Of a DNA stretch of 64,000 nt, positions 23,624-35,353 are shown one piece after another (positions within the stretch are counted from its first letter, which is position 1; each line of letters starts with the position of its first letter). The DNA is from Pleurotus djamor. Lineage: Eukaryota > Basidiomycota > Agaricomycetes > Agaricales > Pleurotaceae. The notes beneath the pieces were generated by a model. The model had not been told where the DNA came from and made no database searches. It saw only the letters and a program-made list of their open reading frames with translations. A program made the translations under genes and the position numbers. Where the stretch lies: positions 1 to 64,000 of the forward strand of contig JAPEVF010000173.1 of assembly GCA_029747585.1 (NCBI GenBank), written 5' to 3'.

Positions 23624-24571
23624 ATGGAACCACATTATCCCCTCATCACCCTACCCAACGGAAATGACCTCCCAACCGATAGCAGAAAGTATATGCAATG
23701 GGAGATGGCTATTGTCCATAACGTCTTCATCCGCGCCCTCAACACAGTTTGGAACTATGCGCCTCTGGTGATACCACAGGATCAATACGCATTTTCCCAA
23801 TATTGTCTTGTCATGGTCGACAGCGTGCTTTCTCATCATCACACGGAAGAAAGCATCGTCTTCCCCTTCCTTTCAAAGAAGCTGTCTATGGATGTCAACG
23901 AGGAGCAGCACGAAGCGTTTCAGGGCCCGTTGAAAGACTTTCAAAAGTACATCGAAGGGATAGCCGCGGGCGCAGAAACGTACGATGGAGCCAAAATCAG
24001 GACTCTTCTGGCAGCATTTGCAGACCCCTTGGTTGAGCATCTTCACGATGAGGTGAGTGCTTTTGCGTATTTTAGCTAGACTCTTCTGAAGATTCGTTGT
24101 AGATTCCTACACTTGCGCCTGAGGAATTAGGCAAGTTCGAGAAGGCTGAGTTTGATGAAATGATGACGGGTTCGTCTTCAAGGTTTCATCCTCTCATTCT
24201 TCTCTAGGCGTTCAACGTGACATCTCTCCTCTAGCACTGGACAAACACATCAAGGCTGAGGGAGGTCTTTTTAAGGCGATACCGTTCATAATCGGCAACC
24301 ATGATAGCAATCAAGTGCCTAGCTGGGTTCGTGAGCGACTGCTTTCGTTGCGAGCTTATCCGAGTTGCTTAAACTGTTTTACAGCCGCCAGTCCCAGGAG
24401 CTTTGAAATGGGTCGTCAGGAACATCGCTGCTCAGCGCCATGCCAGGTAAGCCTCGTACTTCTAGTGTTCATTTGGTAGAAGCTTGATGCGGACTTCACT
24501 GGTCGTCTAGTTACTGGAAGTTTGCGTCGTTCGACAGTGCTGGCCAGCCGAGAGTGTATCCGTCTGCATGA
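23624..24571 (+). CDS. hemerythrin-like HHE-domain protein, copy 3
   Basis: Five exons (23624-24052, 24103-24169, 24235-24326, 24385-24446, 24511-24571) close to 236 residues. The motifs are MAIVHNVFIRALNTVWNYAP, LSHHHTEESIVFPFL, NEEQHEAFQG, LVEHLHDE, then PTLAPEELGKFEKAEF and YWKFASFDSAGQPRVYPSA. Exon positions and phases match copy 2, so the two arose by whole-gene duplication. The start repeats the MEPHYPLITLP signature of copy 2. The divergence looks like that of two maintained paralogues, not fresh copies. Confidence 0.9.
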
Positions 24572-24713
24572 GTGATCGCCAGGATTCAGAGTTTCGCAGA
24601 TTGTGTTGTAGTAATTGTACCGATAATGATAGTTCTGGAAGATATGTTGCGAGCGCCTGTGTGGCCCCACAGGAAGAGTGGCAGTGCTGAGCGCCTTGAC
24701 GCGTTATTTGTGT

Positions 24714-26571
24714 ATGCTTTCCCTCTCACCCTCACAACCATTTCGCCGACTTCTCTCACAAAATCATCCATGGTTGTGCTTTACTCAATGGCGCTCGATA
24801 TCTGATGCATCGATAACAAACGAGCTCAGTCCGGAGGAGCGACGAGCTTTACGAGACAAATTGCATGGTCAGAGAAAGACCGAGCGGAAACGGAGGCAAG
24901 GAGTATGTCTGAGTCGTGAGCCTGGGTTGTGACAATCCATTGACTTATCGACGCGTAGGGCCAATCATTCCTCGATTATCTTATTGTTAACGTACGTGGA
25001 GGTATGTATCTTTTGCTCGGTACCCTGTCAATAGCTGACAACCTTTGCTAGGGAAGGGGGGAAACGGATGTGCTGCTTTTCACCGAGAAAAGTTTGTTCC
25101 CAATGGACCACCTTCGGGAGGTGATGGTGGACGCGGAGGGGACGTCTACATCCTACCAACGCCCCACCTAAGCACTCTCTCATCGATATCCAAGAAAATA
25201 CACGGAGAAGCAGGTGGTCATGGTCGCGGGACTTGGCAGAGTGGTAAATCTGGAGGCCCCTTGATCATAAAAGTCCCAGTCGGAACTGTTGTTCGCGAAC
25301 TTCCTAGGGATCACCCCTTACGCGCGAAAGATGAATGGGAGGCCGAAGAAGAATCTTTGAAAGAACTTAGCCCGTCGGAGAAACGGGAGAAAATGCGCGA
25401 CCATAGATGGGTTCATTACCCTCGTTCTGCGGAGGATAACGTGGAACGCGATGCCTTCAAAGAAGCCGAGCAGACGATGTACAAGCTGGAGCGCGAACGT
25501 CGGCAGGCATTTCGTAGTCGAGCTTTGGAACAACCGATTTACCTTGATCTGGACAAGGCTGAAGAAGTGGAATCTTCTGTCGATGCGCCGCTGGGGACAA
25601 AGCGAGAAGTTCCATTAGGACATCTCATCGCCTCTGGTGGTCAGGGCGGACTCGGCAACACACATTTTGTCTCGAATGAGAACCGGTCTCCGAAGTTTGC
25701 TACTCGAGGTCACGAAGGAGAACGCGTCACTCTCGTCCTGGAACTGAAGCTACTTGCCGATATTGGTCTTGTTGGCATGCCTAATGCTGGGAAGAGCACT
25801 CTCCTCCGCGCTTTGACTGGAGGTCGGGTTAAAAGCGAAGTTGCCAGCTACGCCTTTACGACACTGAATCCTGTTGTGGGTGTAGTTCGGGTGGCTGAAG
25901 ATGGCACGTTCGAAGGAAGTCTCCATGATCACGCTGTATATGACGAAACAGTCATAGAACAGCAGCTTCAGGAAGAAGCTGCGGATCGCATCCCGCCCGA
26001 GACTGGAGAGTTGTCCCCGCTTGATGATCAGCCCGGCGACATCGTAGCTTCGGAGCGACATCGCCCAGGCTACTTCTTCGATGCAGTGGAAGACTTCCGT
26101 TTTACCATCTCTGATAATCCCGGTCTAATCTCACGTGCTTCTGACAACGTCGGTCTGGGGCATTCCTTCCTTCGTGCGATCGAGCGGTCGCCTGCCCTTG
26201 TTTACGTTGTCGATTTCTCTCAACCTGCGCCTTGGGACGAACTCGCAGTACTCAGAGAGGAACTCGAAAAGTACAAGCCTGGTATGAGCACGAAAGCCAA
26301 GATGGTCATCGCCAACAAGGCTGATTTGCTCGCTCCCACTGGTGATGCCGCGGCCGTGGAGGAGGCTAAAAGTAAACTCGTCCACCTGGAAGAGTGGGTC
26401 TCCACCAACCTTGGTTCACTCGACGTCGTCCCTGTTTCGGCTAAATACGCACAGAATCTAACCAAAGCTGTCGGGCTCATGCGATCTTACGTTGAAGCTG
26501 CTCGAGAGGCTGACGATCACGAAACTCCACTCACCCCCCTGCATAAACTCACTCACCCATTAGACTCGTAA
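24714..26571 (+). CDS. MTG2: mitochondrial Obg-family ribosome-assembly GTPase
   Basis: Three exons (24714-24902, 24959-25001, 25052-26571) close to 583 residues. The first 45 residues are basic and hydroxylated, as in a mitochondrial presequence. The glycine-rich Obg fold follows (FLDYLIVNVRGG, KGGNGCAAFHREKFVPNGPP, GGDGGRGGDVYI), with a charged insert at about residues 170-240. G motifs are GMPNAGKST (G1), DNPGLI (G3) and NKAD (G4); a further insert lies between G1 and G3. Yeast Mtg2 is needed for assembly of the large mitochondrial ribosomal subunit. The ATG at 24714 was chosen as the first ATG in the exon 1 frame. The G-domain insert is larger than in bacteria. Confidence 0.95.
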
Positions 26572-26671
26572 CTGGTCGCGACCCACACGCCCATACAATC
26601 CTACTACATATACATTTACCCACCTACTATGATGCATCTTACTACTTATCACCCCAATTCGCTGCTGAATG

Positions 26672-27235
26672 CTACTTTTCAAGAGCTCTGCCATCGAAAT
26701 CTTCCTTGAGCCATTCGTGCCGAGACGTCAACCTCAAACTCTGCGGAGAATGATTCCACAAATGTTTCGTGTGCTTCGGCAGTGGTTTGCTTGAAGCCTC
26801 CAGTGCCGCACAAAGTCGCATGTACGTAGCAAGCGACCGGCCAGTCGACAGCCTCCGAAAAGTCGAAGCTACCCCTTTATCGCACCTATTTGGCTAGGAG
26901 TCAACTTACCTCTAGAGTAGATTGCGTGGAGGCGGGCGCTTAGCAGTGACTAGTGACTGACCAATGAGTTTCGCCTTGCCCTTGCCTTTGACTACTTCAA
27001 GTTACTGAGTGTGCGACATAATCGCGTTATCGTCCATCTTTACTCCAAGCTGCTCGAGCGATGCTTTGGAACACTCAGAATGTCGATCCTCCCAATCGAT
27101 GTCGCTCGATGAGGCGTACGCTCATGATCAGAGGAAGGTTCTCCTCTGAGAATTTGGCAATATCTCGTCGACGACTTTACTTATACCTCCTCCATCCGGC
27201 TTGCTTCGCCTGACTCCTCTACCCGTTTATTTCAT
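26672..27235 (-). CDS. unrecognised multi-exon protein
   Basis: Three exons splice in frame and end at a TAG at 26672-26674. The middle parts read SSSDIDWEDRHSEC, KASLEQLGVKMDDNAIMSHT, then after an intron (donor ACTCA/GTAACT, acceptor GCTAAG) ARLHAIYSR, then after a second intron (donor AGAG/GTAAGT, acceptor GGGTAG) a Ser/Arg-rich run and MRLCAALEASSKPLPKHTKH. The C-terminus is HEWLKEDFDGRALEK. An upstream exon ending at GGAG/GTATAAG near 27200 fits the phase, but its start is not settled. No family, membrane segment or catalytic motif is recognised. The consistent splicing across two introns argues that it is real. It is divergent from the gene at 27284. Confidence 0.55.
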
Positions 27236-27283
27236 TTCAAACGCATCATCACGGCTTAACACCTTCCGCACTATGACCGCCAA

Positions 27284-27877
27284 ATGAACCCTCGAGACAT
27301 TCATTGCTGGCTGTCCCTTCCGAGTTGTCTCCAAGGAGAATGGGCTCGCCTCATGCTTGGCTCGACTGGTACTCCCCTTGCTATTATGACAGATAAATGA
27401 TTCTGCCGCCGGCTTCGCATGTCACGTCTGCGCCTGCATAGGTTAATCTGTTCATGAGTTACCTTCCGTCTCTTTCATGTTGATATACGCGGATATGGTT
27501 GATCCTTGCTTTCAGTATCCTGTGCCGGCTCGCTGACTCGAAGATCTAGCCTCTCAAATCCTTACCCTTTAGACGTAATCCAATCTGCCGTCATTGCGGC
27601 GTGCTGGCGCTGTCCCAAGCTCACAAGGACTACCTGGGGACCCTCAGAAGATCAGGTTGTCGCAAGACTTCTTTCTAATCGTTACTCGCGTGCAAAAAGA
27701 TTTCGCGAAGCTCTAACAGACCACGAGAACCCAGCAACACTGATTGGTGGCTTTTCTAAGTTATCGTTATCTAGTGGTTTCGACATGGCCGTGCAAGCTT
27801 TACGACAGATGACGAGAAACATGATCCAGGAAGGAAATATGGATTCTGATGGGGGCGACGGCGTTGTGGCGTTCTGA
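27284..27877 (+). CDS. unrecognised 148-residue protein
   Basis: Exon 1 (27284-27368) and exon 2 (27516-27877) join in phase through a 147-nt intron (donor ACTG/GTACTC, acceptor GCTTTCAG) and give 148 residues ending at a TGA. Exon 2 is strongly coding in style: PLDVIQSAVIAACWRCPKL, EDQVVARLLSNRYSRAKRFR, LSSGFDMAVQALRQMTRNM, with an acidic Gly/Asp tail. It is predicted mostly helical, with no signal or membrane segment. No family is recognised. The start is less certain than the rest because the first exon is short and cysteine-containing. Confidence 0.55.
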
Positions 27878-28500
27878 TGGTAGGTGACATCGATTAGAAG
27901 AAGGTGGATTGAGCCAAATTTGACCGTGGGGTTGACATTCAATTCAATCCGTTTGCCCTCGGTAATAGTGGGAACCCGCGTCACTAAATCGGCGATTGTC
28001 CTGGGGATTTATGTGCACTATGAATAATCTTCATCTTATTGTGTTATTGCTGTGCGGATTCGGACGATGGGGTCGAAGAATCATGAATTGATAAACGATT
28101 TAGCAACAGATGCAATGAGATCTGTGTGTCAATTTCGGTTGTGGGTGTAGTCGTCTTTGGTGACAGTGGCATGTGTGCAGCGTAGCTACGTCGCGGGCTT
28201 ACATTGGATATATTCCCAGCACTACGAAAGTATGCTTCTCCCGCGAGAGTTGTTGAGCCTATAGATAGTCATCTGCTCAATATACTTTGCTCATGCCTCA
28301 GCGGCATCCCGTGAAGGCTGGGTGAATAAATCGCCCTCTTGAGCTTATTGCAATGGAATGGAAACATAGCGGTATTTTTGCACCTCGTATTGCCGTGTAT
28401 TTACATAAGGGTATAAAATGAATTCGTGGCGCCTTTGGTTATTACAGGTCGTGGTGGAAGGACCAACGTAGTGTGAGAGGAATCCAGTGCATCATATGAC
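27878..28500. other. gap with no supported gene
   Basis: Nothing with protein character longer than about 100 nt was seen on either strand. The sequence is moderately A/T-rich with no repeat structure visible by eye. Confidence 0.5.
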
Positions 28501-30767
28501 TCATATGGGAAAGAAGTGAGCCCCCAACGTCAACCTCCATGGAGGGTTGTAAGTCATCGTGGGGATACCGAGAACGCCGCTGAATCTAGACGAGTTCGGT
28601 TCTTCAGAATTATCGTTAATCAAGGAAGTTTCTGTCCTGGGTTTGGGGCTCGCCCGGGGAGGTGTCGTAAAGTGTTCTCTAAAAGTTCCATGGCAGAATT
28701 CCTGCCCAGTTAGGGGGGACGATCCTTGAATGGGCATACGGACTTGGAGGATACGTATGGAAGTGAGCGTCCAATTGCGACCCTTCACCAGACGGATAAC
28801 CCGCGTCGGGCTGATGAACCGGAAGGTAACCTTGCATGAGAATGATATAGACAGGGTCATAGGGGCGTCAGGAATGATAAGGGGAGACATGGTGGATGCC
28901 GCCGGCTGGGTGGGATGTCGTTCCCAGGCGAGATCTCTACCTGAATGTTGGTGAAATCCATGAGATACACGGGGTGTATTTTTAAACGTGGCGGCATTCG
29001 AAAGGACCTGCAAGGATAAGGATGAACATCTGTCAATGAATTGTCAAAGCGAAGTAGTCTATTGTCGCTTGCCTGAGTGGGCAAAGTACGAAGCCCTTAC
29101 AGGCGGCGAAGGTGCGGNTACTGCCAGTGCGACATACCTACGGGATTTTCGGATGGGGCAAGCTTGGCGATGCTGGCATTCAGAGATCTAGCCATAGGTT
29201 GTTTGTGGGCGAGAGAACTCTGGATGAATTTGTCAACGTTGCTTCGGTGCGGGAACAATCCTGGATCACACAGTTGAGTCGNCTTGCTGGGNATTCAAGA
29301 TGAGGGGTGCAAGAGAATGATACCCATCTGGTCAATGGATGGATGATATCCGCATTGTATGNGTACGCTCAACCGACCCGAAGTCGCGGTGGTTAGCGCG
29401 GTCTGCGATCNGGATTTGCGGATGAACCACGGCTAGAATGATGAGGAGAGACTTGGCAGCTGGGCCGCCGGGACAAGAGTCAGGCTATGGNAGTGGTGTA
29501 TGTAGACGTGTGGGGCGAGGAGAGGCAGAGGTACGTCCGCATGCCCGGCTAAAGGCAGCGTTATCCGTAGCCGCATGNCATTCCTTGAACACTTAGGCTG
29601 GATGCCCTCGGACAAGTATGGTGTAACGGGGAAATGGATGTACATATCTAGACAAGATAACCGAGATCACGTATTAGCAGTTGTCTGGAAGGCAATTCAT
29701 GAGATTACCATNGATNTGGTGTTGGACATNGAATGTTTGGGAATCTGGGATGCACCAGCGTGTTCCATGAAGTGTGTCGCGGTACCGGTTTCTCGAGAAC
29801 TANTNNNCATAGGCGTAGTGGGGCTTTGGTGAGTGTCTGATGATTGATCTATGGTCAAAGCACATACACACCTCACTGTTCACATGAGCACGGGGGACTC
29901 TGCAGTTTGCCGTTCGATGCCGCATTGGGGACCGAGGGCAAGTNTTTCCCACTTTCAGGGTCATGNAGGGAAATACTTCCGTGCTACTAAAAGGGCGCGA
30001 TCAGGGTCCTGCTAAGTAAATTAATAGTTTAATCAGTTAGCAGTCGCGGAGTTTGAAAGAGACAATGGTGCCGCGTTGCCTATGTTGCCTGTTTCGTCCT
30101 CGCCTCCATCCCCCATGCANCTTGGCTCATAGACTGCATGCGCTACCGGCCAGCAAGTCAGTTGTATCTGGATTCGACGTTGAGCACGTCAGGCCTTCAG
30201 TCCTCAACGCAATCATCGTCCCACGGGAGCACANGCATAGGACAGGATGGAGGCCGCGCTTGAGTTGCGCTTTAGTGGAGAGCGGCCACCTGAATGCCAA
30301 GCCGAACGGGGAACTTTATTTGATGGCTACAAGAGGTAACGTAAGTCATTGTCGGTGCCTGACAATGTAGCAAGGATCCAAACCATGTCGACGCGGAAAA
30401 GTAGGCGGCAGTATGAAGATTCATGGAGGTGAAGAGCTGGCAGCGTTAGGACGAGGAGATGAATGATCAGAATGNNANNNAANGACGTACGACCGAATGC
30501 TAAGTTAGTAAGTGCATTGGGCGCTATCCAGCGTGGTCCCTGCTAAGTTATTAGCTTCGGCTTCTGCCGCATATTGGAGAGAAATATTCTTTTGGAAAAC
30601 GCCCAAAAGGGAATATTGTAAGTTATTTGTAGAGGAAGATCCAAGACGCGCGAACAATTCCGTCACCCCCATTTCCTCCTGACCGTCACACTGGCCCAGA
30701 GACACTGAATACCTCCTTCCCTCCTCCCCACGACGTCGACCCAACCCAACCCTCCTCATCGTCGTCC
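28501..30767. other. gene-poor region with scattered Ns and one long unsupported frame
   Basis: A minus-strand frame of 170 codons (28501-29013) is open but begins without ATG and shows no motif; its first ATG is internal. From 29118 onward single Ns recur, with clusters near 29803 and 30475-30482. Short frames on both strands, such as 29575-29832 (+) and 29433-29645 (-), overlap each other and cannot both be real. Possibly one decayed or poorly called gene lies here. The right end includes the 5' flank of the transcription factor gene. Confidence 0.4.
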
Positions 30768-33700
30768 ATGGCGACCGCAACTCCTCCAACGCCGTCCGTA
30801 GCGGCGCCAACGACCTCTCAGTCTGCTGTCCCGTATGTTCCCAACATCTAGACATACGACATGTCTTGCTAAAATTCGATATTGTCTTTTTCCAGCCAAA
30901 TGCGTTCGCGAATAACCGTTGTTTGTGGCGAGGTCAGTCCCAGTGCTTTACCCGCGAACGTTGGCTCACGCTTCCGATGACAGTGTAAACGATTGAAGCT
31001 CAAATGTGATCGTCGCAACCCGTGCGCGAGTTGCGTAAAGAGAGATACCGTGAGCCGCTGCGTCTACTCGCCAGCNGCCGCCGAAAAAGTGTAAGGGCGC
31101 ATATTNTCTNGAATANTCTCGCCCTCTGACCTGTCTTCAGAGACCTGCACTCCCTAAATAATCGCATGATCCAGGTCGAGACGACACTCACGCAATTAAC
31201 GTCTGGCATCGCGCCTCCACCCTTCCAATCTGCCTACCCTCCATCATCCAGCTCTGCGCTTCAGCAGTCTCCTCCNAACGACACTGCTATGTCCCAATTA
31301 CTTCCCACTTCTACGACAAATCCATGTAACTCGATCCCCGGACCTTCGAATACACGTACACATCCTCCTCCTTGCAATCGCCCTTCTGTGCCTCTCAATC
31401 AACCTTACCATTCCATCTTCTCGCCCCCATGCCGGGGCGATAGGTCTGCCATGGGTATCCCTGCAGCAGTTATATTTGGCACGTTCCTCGCTGGAGCGTT
31501 TCGGCTTCACTCGCCGAACGAGTTGGGCGACGATGGTGTACTCTTCCTAAGGGACCTGGGTCTTGATTTATCCTCTCTTTATGACAATTCTGGCAAAGGA
31601 AAGGCCCCAGCCAGACCTCTGAGCTTCGTATCGGAGTCAACATACGACCAAACCGACCTCCATAAGCACCCCAATAGCGTTAAGCTCGAGCCTGCCCTCG
31701 TCACCCTCCGATCTGGTCATCCAACGACTGCATCTTCCTCTGGTGACGTTCCACCGAATTCCGATGCTCAATTTGTACCTTATTTGAGTGAGTCACAAGC
31801 TCCGAGTCTCTCTCGACAAGCTCCCTTGCTTGAGGAAGATTTCTCAGGAAACTCTGGTCTTCCACCTCCCTCGGCGTATCATATCCTCGCAGAGCCACAC
31901 GTCCCCAATGAATACGTATTCCCCACTTCTTCAGCCTCAAGGATTACCCCCACTCCTAGTCGCTATGGCGTTACGCCTGCTCTTCTGATGTACCTTCCAC
32001 CGTTGTCAGAGATCCAGGCGCTGTTAAGTGTTGTGGACCAACACCATCGCGCGGGTGGTATCCTCGACTACCCATCCTTCATGCAGCGGGTCGCTGCTAT
32101 GGTAGAAACTGGATCATCGCACAATGACCAACCGCTGGGACTCGCATTCCTTTCTTCTGTTTGCGCTCTTCTTGCCCTGGGTAACGAGCTACGACGAGAG
32201 AGCATCTACGACGATCGCGGCGCCAATGAAGGACGGATGGTCGTCGATGACCAAAGCATTGATTCAGGTAAGGGAGGCCTTCCCTTCGAGGAAGGAGAGC
32301 AACCTTCCCGCCAGTGGGAGCAGAACCCGAATTTTATGTCTCATAAAGGTTTTGGAACTTCTGCTCATACCACCACCTCCACATTGCAGCCCTTCCCCAG
32401 TTCTACTCCATCTCACCCCTTCGACACAAATCATCTTCAAGCTCGACCTACGACAGACCGACCCGTGGACTCTAATTTTCTCTCCAAACTCTCAGCTCAA
32501 GCGTTATGGATGGCAGACAGTGAACCTCAAAAGCAACCGGCGAGCATTGATTATGTCTTGGCCTGTCTCTGGCAGGTCAAGTACATTTTTACAAGAGCTC
32601 GAACCGTGCCATCGCTGCCGGATGCCACTCGAGATGATGTCCTTTCTTTGGCGAGTGCCTTGCTCGCTCCATTTGTGTTCCTGATCCGACAAGCGACATT
32701 TTCTCATAGGTTGGTAAGATGGTGGTTGTGGCTAAGCAGCTGGAGCTCGACAGGGATCCGGATGACCGCTTTGATGGGAACGGCGACGTGCCACGCGAAG
32801 AGACGCAACGCAGCGCGCAGACAGAGTTCAAGAGAAGGGTGTGGTGGGAAGTGGTGTTCTATGACTTGTGCGTGAATCTAGCTCACTTCATACCTTCCTT
32901 CGGCTCCATCGTCGTGTTCTATGTGGAATTCTCTAACCTTTTCAATTATATAGATTCGTTTCTGACTCACTGAACCATCCGCCCATGATCTCTTCTTCGT
33001 ACCTCCCCTTGCCCTCCCCTTCTTCCCCGTTGCATGAGTATCTCGCATCCCAAGAACGCGACCCCACGTCTATGTTTTACGAAACGACGTCCCCTCATAC
33101 GACCCTCCTCCCTTGTGTCTTCGGGCATGAGCCGGACATGATGACCGAGTTCGAGCTTCGTTGTCGGTACGTCACATCGTTTTTTNACACTTTATAATTA
33201 ATACCAATTTTTTNCTACGTTTGCCTTCTAGCTTAGCGCAGCTCGTTAAAATCGTTCAAGTCCGGATAATGAGCAAGAACGGGTATTCCTTCGAGCAGGC
33301 CGCTTCTTATGACTCTGAACTGAGGGCCACGCTTGCGAAGTTTGCAGAAGAATGGGATCAGTCTGGTCCGGATGCCAATACGGCTGGAAGTCAAGGCAGT
33401 TCTTCGTCAATTGGAATGCCTTCGGCTCTCTTGAAGGCTGAGACAGCGGTCATCATTAATCGGCTAGTGATCAGACTCTACCTTCCCTTTGTACGCTCGC
33501 AGCAAAGTTCAGCCGGCGCGGATGCTCCTGAGACTCGCGCACGACCCATCCTCCATCAAGCTATTTATGGTCTCGTCAACGCCGCTCACGCTTTCCTTGA
33601 TGCTGCCCGTGTATATGTGGATCTACGATCTTCCACCCCAGCATGTCCTACTATCCCGATCGACTTTTATGGCTTTGGGCATATGGTCCTCGATGCGACA

Positions 33701-35353
33701 TTGATTTGTTCCTATGCGCACTCGACTCAGCCTACCGCGATGTGGGCACCACAGGCAAAGGAAGACGTGCTCGTCGGAGCGGATGTCATTGCAAGTGAGA
33801 CCGCGCGAAGGTTTTGGTCGTATCGTTTGGCTGGGATCCAGTCAGTTGGGAATCGGGGTAGTGGCTTGGTTTGGGAGGACGCGAGCAAACTTACGAACCT
33901 ATTGCGAAACAAGGTTTCCGCGATACATGGTGTTGCCATTGGTCGAGAGACTGGTAGTGCCCAGAGCTTCAAGCGCAAGTTCTCCGACGCTCAGGTCCTT
34001 CATGATGGGGAGGTTGATGAAGGGGCCGTTCGGGGTGAGGCCGACGCTAGACACGACAATACGCAGTTCGATCGCTCGTTGGCTTTGAACACTGCTGCTA
34101 TGAGTGGTGATGTTCTTGAACCCTCATTGTTGTCACCCTCCGATCCCAGGCCGCGTATCCATTCAACCCCAATCGATTTCAATGATCCAGCCTCGACGGC
34201 CACATTCACGGTTCCTCGCAGTCGTCGTCTGTCCGTCTCTACCACTACCACCACTTCGTCGATATCCACTACTCTGACTGCTTCGGAGGTTTCTGGAGCA
34301 CTTCCAAAAATGCCTCGTTCAAAGAAGAAGGATAAGACAAAGGGCAAGGATAGAGACAAGGACCCTCTTTTGGCGGTCCGCTTTCGCGACACTAATGGCT
34401 ATGCACCAGATGTGCTCAAGGCCAGAATGCCCCTCGTTAGACGTGCTCGAGCACGGTTGGCATTGTCTGACGCAGATCCTTACTCACCGGCTACACCACT
34501 TGTGGATAATCCCTTCGANGGAATTGTCCCGGAGCAGCAGCCTCAAGAGTTTGCTCCTCCTGCTCCACCGCCTGAACGAGAGCCTGTTCATGATGGGGTG
34601 CAGTACACNAGTCGTTCTCGTTCCTCGTCAATTCGNCATGAACATATCCCANCNCTCCCTGTTTCGCGTGGATCTTTGGCATCGCCTATCGCCTANTCNT
34701 CTCCNTATAGTGAGTATAGTCCGACTCACGCCAGGCAACCGAGTGGACCAGAGACGACTCCCATCTCAGATGTGTCCATGCCACCGAGTCACGTCTATGC
34801 GCAGCCTACTGTGCCGTACGACTCTCCTCATTCATATGATGGGTCCGCTGGTGGTGCTGATCACACTCGAGCCAGTTCGTATGGATCTGCGCCGAGTCCT
34901 TTTGGTCATGCAACNTCCGCAGCNAGCTCNCCNTATACACATGCTAGTGGAAANTCGATGCCNCCGCCTCCNTCGAATTTCGAGCCGTCCCCACCCCATT
35001 CGAGCCCTCCTGTNTATGAAACACCCAACTCTGTCATGTCCGCCCCGCCCAATGGTCCCTTTTATATGACACCACCCCCGCATACCAGCTCTCCGTATGA
35101 TACCCACTACANCCAACAAGGGCANGTCGCGTACAATGTNCCTGGGCCCTACCAGATGAAGCCTCTCGATCCNGGTGCGCCTCATGACATGAGTATNCCA
35201 CCCAACCACCATCAGCATCAACAACACAATCCATTCCCTCCTCANCCGACTTGGCAGCATAATGCAGCCCAAAATGCTATCGAAGAGCAGCAGCGACCTG
35301 ATTATGGCGGTGCGTGGANTCAGCAACAGAATGTCCAAAATGTCTGGCGGTAA
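30768..35353 (+). CDS. Zn2Cys6 fungal-specific transcription factor
   Basis: About seven exons. Exons 1-3 encode the N-terminus and the binuclear zinc cluster: C-GE-C-KRLKLK-C-DRRNP-C-AS-C-VKRDTVSR-C, six cysteines with spacing 2-6-5-2-8. A short dimerisation helix follows (DLHSLNNRMIQVETTLTQL), then a long Ser/Pro linker. The fungal transcription-factor homology region spans about 31980-33700 (GGILDYPSFMQRVAAMVE; VVVAKQLELDRDPDD; FKRRVWWEVVFYDL; LAKFAEEWDQSG). The tail has a basic run (PRSKKKDKTKGKDRDKD) and a Pro/Gln/His-rich activation-like end. The intron near 32669-32705 is short and its donor uncertain. Targets are unknown. Twenty of 23 Ns in 34500-35330 are at third codon positions, confirming the frame. 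Confidence 0.9.

Noticed and set aside
28501..29013. 170-codon minus-strand frame
   Set aside because: It starts without ATG, has no motif or splice partner, and lies in a gene-poor stretch, so it was not called as a gene.
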